Positions 14,645 to 21,179 of a stretch of DNA of 21,179 nucleotides are shown here, one piece after another. The DNA comes from Pinguiococcus pyrenoidosus (lineage: Eukaryota > Sar > Pinguiophyceae > Pinguiochrysidales > Pinguiochrysidaceae). Within the stretch, counting starts at the first letter, position 1; the number at the start of each line of letters is the position of its first letter. The translations under genes were made by a program, and so were the position numbers. The stretch lies in assembly GCA_019677205.1 (NCBI GenBank), contig JAAMXY010002939.1, positions 1 to 21,179 of the forward strand, written 5' to 3'. The notes under the pieces were generated by a model, which was not told the DNA's origin, made no database searches, and saw only the letters and a program-made list of their open reading frames with translations.

Positions 14645-16313
14645 ATGGACAGAGACGACGCCTCTTCGGACGGCGAGGAGAAGGCTTCCAACGCGTCGTT
14701 CGACCCTCGCGAGCGTCGCGACTCCGAAGAGATGGACGGTGGAGTGCTGGACGGGAAGCCGCAGCCTGAGGATATGGAGCAGGACCGCTTGGACTTCAGC
14801 TCGTTACGGCCGATGGTGCGCGTGGGGCTCCAAAATCTCTTCGACACGGGCAAGATTGCAGAAGGCCAGCTGTTCCAAGACAATGTGGACGGCCTAGGCG
14901 TCCTAGACGACGCGACGGCCCTAGGACTGCTTACGGTTCTACAGAGCGTTCCCAGCGAGGACTTCCAGAGCATCGGCAGTCCGGATGTCTTTCTCCGCGT
15001 GGTTCTACACATTGCCCGATCCCTCCAGGTAGCTCCAGCTCTGCGCCCTTGATAAGCTCATCGCTGCGTCTAACAGGCCCTCTGCCTCTCTCATGCGCTC
15101 TCTCCTCCGGCCCCTCTCTCCTCCCTGGGACAGACGCTCGGAGGAGACCGGGATAGCAAGTCCGAGTCCGGGGAAGGAAAGCGGCACCTGCACGCCAGCT
15201 CCAAGCAGCGAAGCAAGCGATCGCGCCTCAGTCCGTACGCATCTGACGGGAAGTCTCGCCGAGGACAAGACCACGATAGAACCAACGGAAACGACCGCGG
15301 CGATGATGTACGTGCGCGCTTCTCTGCTAAGCCGCTGTCGATCGCCGGCAACTGACCTTCCGTGATCGGCACGCAGCCGATGCTCTCCTCCTTGCCGGTC
15401 GCGATCCAGGACAAGCTCCGCTCCATGTTTCAGGATGGCATACTATCAAGGATAGAGTTTGACAGCAGATGCTATCACGAACTGATGGTGAGTTTCCGGG
15501 CGCGGGGGTGGTGTGTCTGTGTTAGCTTCCGCTCTTCCATGCGTTGCAACGCCGCGTGCTGACGGCCCTGAGCCACCTTCGCAGGACCTCGGAGAAGCGC
15601 ACGGCCTGGAGGTGCTGCGCAAGTTTGTCGGGAGCAACCTTGGCGAAGTCAAATCGAAGGCGGGGTTCTTCCTGGGCATAGTGAGAAAGTGAGTGCTCTG
15701 CGCTCGACCGGGCAAGTCCTTGCCGCCCGTGACCCGGCCGCCTACCTGCTGCCACAGGCATAAAGAATACAACATGGCAAACGACCGGGAGTACCAGAAC
15801 AAAGAATTCGAGGCGCTTCCCATTGAGACGCAGCGGCGATTTGACGACCTCTTCCGGCAAGGCGTGGCGTTGCCGGAGGAGTTCGAAGCGCGTTGCTACA
15901 CCTATCTGCGCGATTTCAACCCCTCCCAGCAGATTGCGATCATCGACAGGTGCGACCCGCTGAACTTTCGCCTTGCGACCCGCTGGAGTTGCGCCTTTCG
16001 CCTCGCGCCTTTCGCCTTGACTCTTCTGTTTTCTGACTGCCAATTCCTCCGCTGCAGGTTCGCTTTCGCAAGGGGCCTTCCGAACGTGAAGCACAAGACC
16101 GGGTACTTCATGAGCATCTTGAAGAACTTCAAGAGCTCCAACGGCGACGCTCGCAGCGCATCCCGAGCGCCCGAGAAGAGCCCCCGGCGCAACCGATCCG
16201 AAGGAAGCCACGGCCACAGCCCTCCGGATGGCAAGTCGCGAAGAGGGCGGGAGCTCTCCCCATACGCTCCGTCGCGCTCCGAGCGCTCCGAGCGCTCCGA
16301 GCGCTCCTGGTAG
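14645..16313 (+). CDS. Triple hnRNP Q/R acidic-domain-like repeat protein with SR-like tail, six exons
   Basis: Probable nuclear RNA-processing or RNP protein. Exons: 14645-15028, 15134-15307, 15377-15487, 15585-15688, 15758-15949 and 16058-16313. Every intron is GT...AG (69-108 nt), and the frame closes at 406 residues. An acidic N-terminus (1-50) precedes three helical repeats at about 54-128, 191-260 and 279-347. Each follows the pattern LxxLFxxG...F...(C)...L......A...L..F......V..K..FF..I.K. The last two are clear: LGEVKSKAGFFLGIVRK and LPNVKHKTGYFMSILKNFK. They recall the N-terminal acidic domain (AcD) of hnRNP Q/R, where the signature is VQNKSAFLCGVMK. Two Arg/Ser/Lys-rich linkers share GKSRRG and LSPYA motifs: one at 129-186 between repeats 1 and 2, and the tail (348-406), which ends in S-E-R repeats. 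No RRM is present, unlike canonical hnRNP Q/R. The AcD assignment is from pattern memory, and repeat 1 is the weakest. Confidence 0.83.
16275..16307. repeat. 9-bp tandem repeat coding for Ser-Glu-Arg
   Basis: GAGCGCTCC-type units follow one another at the very end of the AcD-repeat gene and code for repeated Ser-Glu-Arg just before the stop. They extend the SR-like tail and are likely to vary in copy number between strains. Confidence 0.8.
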
Positions 16314-16941
16314 ACGATAGAAGAACGGAAAGAGACAACTCAAGTGAGATCTTCGCTGGTGCAAGCTCTCGCCTCCTGCGGCCCAAGTGCCAGCATTGAT
16401 TCTTGCAGCACCGATCCAGCGAGCTCAGTTCGGAGCAGCGCCCTCCACTTCGGCCCGAGAGACGTGGTGGGGGTGAATCTTCTCCTCGCTGACTCGGGAT
16501 GCCTACATATCCCGTCTTCATCTCAAGGTGGGCCTATCGTGCTTTGCTCCAATCCAGGACGGGGAAGCTAGTATCCGAGAAGAAGGGTGCACATTCTCAA
16601 TCGATGATATCCCATCTCATATTCAATATGATTCATGTGCCAAACATACCCTTTACAAAATTGTTATGAAGTGTATTCAGAATGGTTGTAGAGAAAATAG
16701 ACTGATCATCAAACAGAAATCTCCGCCCGACGCTCCCACCACACAGCGTGTAGTATTGCGCGTCTCCGAGCGCGCCTCCGGCACCTTACCGCCGTCGCCA
16801 TTTCTTCCCGGCGAAGAAGCAGTCGAGGTCTGTGGATCGAGAAGCCGAGGTGGAAAGGCAGCTGCCCCCCTTCGCGCGGCACACAAGCCACGGACACATT
16901 TGGATCCACTTTCGCTTCTGAAATTTTCGAAGCTCTGGAGA
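16314..16941. other. Spacer between the AcD-repeat gene and the 745-aa gene
   Basis: 628 bp between two + strand genes. The first part is presumably the 3' end of the upstream gene. About 16590-16700 is distinctly AT-rich and includes the small palindrome CATATTCAATATG at 16618-16630. That part probably belongs to the promoter of the 745-aa gene. The downstream frame is open upstream to a GTG at 16528 and includes an ATG near 16666, but the translated sequence loses the compositional character of the gene. No separate gene is supported. Confidence 0.45.
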
Positions 16942-19252
16942 ATGCCGCCGAAGAAACCCAGGAAGGCTGGCAAGAAGAAGAAGCGCGGCTCCGGGCCGAA
17001 GCGCACCAAGGCGGAAGATGAGCCAGAAGAGAAGCAGACCGCGGCGCACGCGGGCTCTCGGCGACGTGGCGGAGCAGGGGCCTCCGGTGCGGTGGCGTCC
17101 AGCAGAGGGTTCACGCAGTACCCAAAGGAGCAGACCCTCGAGCACATGGATACCACTGCTCGCGTGGCGGTGAAGACCGCGCTCGTGTCGCAGGATATCG
17201 ACGCGGAAGCCATGTCGTTCGTCGAGCAGATGCGAATGCTCCCGTGGCAAGACCGCAGCATCGCCAGGAACTTTGAGCCGATGCTGCAGAAGCTGTTCTA
17301 CAAGGCCCAGAGACACAAGCGCGTCGAAGTGGTGGACGTCAGCAATGTTTGGCTGTACCTCCTGCACGTCCACGACACCCTCTCCCGGAAGCACGCCGAG
17401 CTGCTGCGGCAGCATCGGATGGCCAGAGTGCTGGTCGGCAAGGCTTCTGGACGCGCGTGGACGCAGAAGGCGCAGCAGATGGAGCGCATCCAGATCACCG
17501 TGAAGCGCATCGAGCAAGATGCGGATGTATTCAACGTGGCCCTGCGCATCTTTACCAGCACGCAGATGGCCAAGCAGGTCGAGATCCTCCGCGACACGCG
17601 CTTTACCCAGGTTGGCGGGGCCACGGGCGAGTACATTCGCAGGTCTGCGCTTGAGGAGGAGGGGGACCCTGACGGAGAGAACGACAACGGAGGAGACCTG
17701 GAGGGACGCAACGGGCATGATTCGGACGACATGGATGACGAGCATATCGTGTTCAGTCCCGGTGGGGAGCATAGCAGCGCGTACAGCGACAGCCTCGAGG
17801 ACAAGGATGAGATTCGCCCCGCGAGGAACGATGATACGACCGATGGCAAGGGCGATGCCGCCAACGGCAAAGAGGAGACCACGCACTTCGCCGACGGGGA
17901 GACCCCGCCGAGCGGAATCGCGGAGCTTGACGAAGAGGTGCACGTCAACTACGGAGCGCTCGGGCCCGATAACCTTCCAACCATCAAGCCAAGGGCGTGG
18001 AACAAGGTCGAGTCGAAGTTCGGAGACCTGGAGACGCTTAAGTCAAATCTAGCGAACTACGAACCGTCCTTCGAGGAGCTCCTGGAGCAGGAGAAGCGAC
18101 TAATCCAAGACGAGAAGCAGCGGAAGGCGGATGGCCGCATCGCGAAAGACGACGAGGGAGAGGCAGAGCCGGTACCGGGAGCAGTGATGGGCGCAGAAGC
18201 AGCGGAGGCGGTGGAAGGAGACCAATCAAATGCAAAGGATGCCGAGGAGGACGCGCCGCAGAAGAAGCCGATCCAGTCCAGGGGCAAGATCGAAAGGGAC
18301 CGGAAGCGACGAAGAAGAAAAGCGGCAGCCGCGGCGGCGGCGGCCGCTTCTGCGGCGGCGGCTTGCCGAGCGGCTGCGATCATCGCAGAGGCGGACGCGG
18401 GCATCGGACCTTTTGCTGGTCTGATCGCGCAGTTAGCTGGGAGGCAGAAGCTCCTCGAGGAGCACGCAGGGCGAGCTGAGCAATCTGGGCAGCCGCCGCC
18501 GGGTCTGCCAGCACCTGCGGGGAACTTGCTGTTGCCACCGGCCGCTGGGGAATCCGACGCGGCGAATGGCGATGCGGTGAATGGCGACGCGGACCTAGGC
18601 GCATTGACGATCGCAAGTAGTAGTGGTAGTAGTAGTGGTGCGATGGTTAGCAGCGGTGCTGGGAAGCCCGCCAACGTTGATGACCAAATGCTCAAGGCGG
18701 AAATGCATTCACAGAGTAAGAATCCAACTCTTATGCAGAGCTGCGCCAGCTTTTCGGTGACGTCAGGCACGTCTTTAGGCAAAATATTGCAGGAGATGGC
18801 GACGGACCTCGTGAAGGACTACGACACGAGCTGGCTGGACGACGTGACCAAACTGGACCCGGGGAAGCTTGCCAGGTGCCGCGTCTCCGCTGTTTTGATT
18901 CGGATGGCTCTACTGCTGGCTGACACGTTCTTTCGCGCGGGACTTTAGGCTGTTGACAGAATCGGTGGTGGAGCACGTAGAAAATTCCGCGGACAAGGAG
19001 GTTCTGGGCACGCTCGTGAAAAGTGCGGATGGACGATGCCACACCATCGAGACGGAAGTGATTCGGCGTCTGCTGGGCGTGTCCATTGACCAGCTCAATA
19101 TACGACAGCGGGATCTTCCCCAGAGTGAAATCGAGGAGGCTAAAAGACGGAATGCAGAGGCGCAAGCAAATCTTGACGCGCAAGCAGATCTTGACGCGCA
19201 GCAGAACGGCGGACTGCGGCCGAACGAGGAAACCTTGAGGGGGAGCTACTGA
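16942..19252 (+). CDS. Unrecognised 745-residue nuclear-looking protein, two exons
   Basis: I do not recognise this family. Exon 1 is 16942-18875, the intron 18876-18948 (73 nt, GTGCCG...CTTTAG, phase 2) and exon 2 is 18949-19252. Without splicing the frame ends at a TAG that is also the acceptor. A Lys/Arg-rich N-terminus (MPPKKPRKAGKKKKRG) suggests a nuclear or nucleolar protein. Residues about 60-235 form a compact helical region with aromatic positions (FEPMLQKLFYKAQRHKR, NVWLYLLHVHDTL). A long acidic, low-complexity stretch follows (235-330), then a conserved-looking patch, LGPDNLPTIKPRAWNKVESK. A dense basic cluster (KIERDRKRRRRK, ending at 459) abuts an Ala-rich tract to about 479. A helical C-terminal domain (about 590-710) is assembled only by splicing. 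The tail repeats NLDAQ/DLDAQ. A chromatin or ribosome-biogenesis role is possible but unproven. The ATG at 16942 has A at -3. Confidence 0.75.
18318..18375. repeat. GC-rich alanine-coding tract
   Basis: Runs of GCG and GCC codons code for an alanine-rich helix in the 745-aa protein directly after a basic cluster. Compositional slippage is likely, and a length polymorphism would not be surprising. Confidence 0.75.
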
Positions 19253-19433
19253 GACGAGCCAAGGTTGCAACAAGTTGCCTGATTGGTCTCCGTCTGATCA
19301 TTTGCCCGAGCGATTTGTCCCCTACCGCTTTTCCCTTCCCACCACTGTGGTGCTTGATACTTTACTAGATGTACGCTTGACATCACTGAACTTCACACGG
19401 AAAACAGGAACACGAGGCGATGCGGACGCCTTC
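19253..19433. other. Short spacer between convergent 745-aa and hydroxylase genes
   Basis: 181 bp hold both 3' ends. On the - strand an alternative frame continues past the hydroxylase stop at 19434-19436, but it belongs to another phase and has no family resemblance. Nothing else is visible. Confidence 0.5.
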
Positions 19434-20567
19434 TCACCACCCCAAGTTCTTCTGCGCCAGACTAACTGGCGCCTTGTGCTGCGGCGGCTCGTAGCCGAAG
19501 GCGAAGTCCAAGAAGGTGAAGAATCTGAGGAAGAGACGCAGAAGATGGATAAGATCAGGCCTCGTCCGGTGTGGCGGCGCGGGCAGTGGATCTCCTTACT
19601 TTTGATGGTAGTGATGCCCGAAGTTGTGGTGGTGGTCGTGGCGAGGCGGGCCACCGATTACCGCGAAGGGGACGATGTTGTGAAGCTGCCACGGAGCGTC
19701 GTATCCCGCATGGAGCTCCGTCAATAGCCAGATGATCACGATGTTGTGCATCGCCCGAGCGACCGGGTGGGACCCAACCACCCGCAGAGCCACGATGCTG
19801 CAGATCACATCGTACGTCCCATCAGCAATGTTGTGGCGGATGCTCTCGCATGCTCGCACGGAAGAATGCTTGTGGTGCTTGGAGTGGAACGTCTTGTACA
19901 GCCACGGGTTGGAGTGAAGCAGCGAATGCCCGAAGAAGAAGAGGATGTCGTAGATCGAGATCGTCATGGCCACCTGCCGGAGGAAGGAAGCAAGTAAGAC
20001 AAAGCAACGAGGACAGTCCACTTCCAGTCCGTCCTGGCAAGCTCACGGTGTGCCGGGCCAGCTGTAGCGCACCTGGGCGAGGACGCCAAAGGCCGTCGGG
20101 GCCTCCTCGGTGAGCTTGCGCCGAGGGAAGAGCACGTCGACCAAGAGCAGCGGGAAGAGGTACCAGAAGCCCTCCACCTTCAGGCGATCCCATGCATCGT
20201 CCCAGGGCGTCTCGGGGCTGTGCTTCTGGATGCGATACCTCCGGAAGACTTGCGTCATGTCCACAAGGCGCCAGCCCAGGATGTACACCTGGAAGCACAG
20301 GCTGGAGAGCACCGGCTCGAAGCTGTCATGCTTGAACCACCACTGTTCTCGCAGCCAAGCGTATGCCTGCGCCAGCGCCTGGTCCGCCTCGCTCTGGTAC
20401 AGGGCTAGCACGGCCAAGGCGGCCAAGGCCACCCCGCGGAAGAGCAGCAGAAGCGTCTGGTCGACGCGGTCTACATCGGCCCCGGCGCGTTTCTCCCGTT
20501 GAGCGGTTTTCTGCGTCGGCGTTGACCGGCGCTGGACTACCCTTCTCACCGCGATGCTTTCTCCCAT
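19434..20567 (-). CDS. Fatty acid hydroxylase / sterol desaturase superfamily enzyme, three exons
   Basis: Membrane-bound di-iron oxygenase of the family that includes sterol C-4 methyl oxidase, C-5 desaturase and lipid hydroxylases, normally in the ER. Exon 1 is 20567-20073, exon 2 is 19973-19600 and exon 3 is 19524-19434. Introns are 99 and 75 nt (GTGCGC...GGCAG and GTAAGG...CTCAG). The product has 319 residues, a typical length. The N-terminus is basic, and hydrophobic segments lie near 37-57, 88-110, 137-150 and 160-180. All three iron-binding histidine clusters are present: HSLLH (181-185), HSKHHKH (195-201) and HDHHHNFGHHYH (277-288). The family's extra LTELHAGYDAPW motif is there too. 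Exon 3 supplies the conserved end (FFTFLDFAFGYEPP...QKNLGW). Ignoring that splice would end the protein at the last His cluster. The exact substrate cannot be told. An upstream in-frame TTG is not a credible start. Confidence 0.93.
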
Positions 20568-21179
20568 GGACTGCTGGGTACGAGCTTGCAAGAGGTGGCG
20601 CTTCGGAAGGAGTACCGGCGATGGAGATGACCGTCGACTGCGCTGGAGCCGCAGAAGGCCATTTCTGTGGCTTTTTGGCCGCTGCGGCGCCAACGACCCT
20701 GTGGGCCTAGGCAGCTGTATGACAGGGATTTATTGACAGTTGTGTTTTATGAGATGCGTTCTTGTTGACACATAGTGAGGAAGAATGCAATCAAGATGAC
20801 TTTATTGATTGGTTGTAGGTTGAAATATTATTTTGAAGTACATATGAAGGCACCTCATTGGAGAGAAGGTCTTCATGAAGGCGACCGAAGAAGCTTCGCG
20901 AAGCGTCGAAATTCAACCGAGATCTTCCACACCGGCTTGGCCAATCCCGGGTCATGGAACCACCTACGTGGTGTGAACTCGGCATCCACCATTGGTCAAG
21001 TGTGATGGCCCCGCCGAAGATGCTGTGAAACAGCATGCACAATGCACAAATGCCGTACCAGTGACACGAGTGACACGAGTGACCCTAGGGCCGCTCATCA
21101 AAAGTAGACAATTTTTTAAAATGGTTTTTAAGGCTTTGTATTGGTAGTTAGGGAAGCATCGTGGAGCTAAAACATAGGA
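20568..21179. other. Upstream region of the hydroxylase gene to the window edge
   Basis: 612 bp without a supported gene. The first 150 bp are GC-rich and form the hydroxylase 5' region. From about 20715 the DNA becomes AT-rich, like the other spacers here. Near 21061-21082 TGACACGAG occurs as adjacent copies. Short frames on both strands (for example 20775-21005 and 20791-21042) have no recognisable domain or splice signals. Confidence 0.45.

Noticed and set aside
15950-16057. Open frame continuing through intron 5 of the AcD-repeat gene
   Set aside because: Reading through inserts a Cys/Phe/Leu-rich stretch in the middle of repeat 3. Splicing GTGCGA...CTGCAG restores the repeat pattern.
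16528-16941. Earlier start for the 745-aa protein
   Set aside because: The upstream extension begins at GTG, includes AT-rich promoter-like sequence and has no consistent protein character. ATG 16942 has a better context and a typical basic start.
18953-19252. Separate small gene starting at TTG 18953
   Set aside because: It joins in exact phase to the 745-aa frame through a GTGCCG...CTTTAG intron, so it is the second exon.
20775-21042. Small ORFs on both strands near the right edge
   Set aside because: They are short, AT-rich and overlap each other, with no domain and no splice signals.

Overview
The window is nuclear DNA from a microbial eukaryote. Ten protein genes can be read, seven of them split by short spliceosomal introns (about 50-110 nt, all GT...AG). 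Exon joins keep frame to the base, and products match core eukaryotic families: DNA ligase I, ribosomal protein eS21, RBX1 and the axonemal ruler protein CCDC39. CCDC39 means the organism, or a recent ancestor, builds motile cilia. High GC in genes, AT-rich spacers, short introns and tight packing fit a flagellated protist, perhaps an alga. I cannot place it more precisely from sequence alone.

Layout. 1-1211 (-): N-terminal part of DNA ligase I, cut by the window edge. 1386-3065 (+): membrane-anchored LRR protein kinase resembling a family I know from bacteria, divergent from the ligase. 3466-3796 (-): eS21, one intron. 4362-7390 (+): CCDC39, one intron. 7438-10410 (-): a large unrecognised helical protein of 990 aa. 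10906-11349 (+): RBX1, one intron. 11735-14218 (-): a ten-exon GT4-type glycosyltransferase with a membrane segment at each end. 14645-16313 (+): a six-exon protein with three repeats resembling the hnRNP Q/R acidic domain and an SR-like tail. 16942-19252 (+): an unrecognised two-exon nuclear-looking protein of 745 aa. 19434-20567 (-): a three-exon fatty acid hydroxylase/sterol desaturase family enzyme. No tRNA, rRNA, transposon or CRISPR array was seen.

Genes mostly alternate in divergent and convergent pairs, with 3' ends as close as 47 bp (CCDC39 and the 990-aa gene). The genes do not form one pathway. A possible shared theme is the cell cycle: DNA ligase I and the 990-aa gene each have an E2F-type GGCGGGAAAA element just upstream.

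Most worth a second look: an RBX1 in which all four ligands of the third zinc are replaced while the two RING zinc sites are intact; the three-repeat AcD-like protein; the bacterial-type LRR kinase; the paired E2F-like elements; and the C-terminal extension of the glycosyltransferase, which appears only when a splice donor overlapping an apparent stop codon is used.
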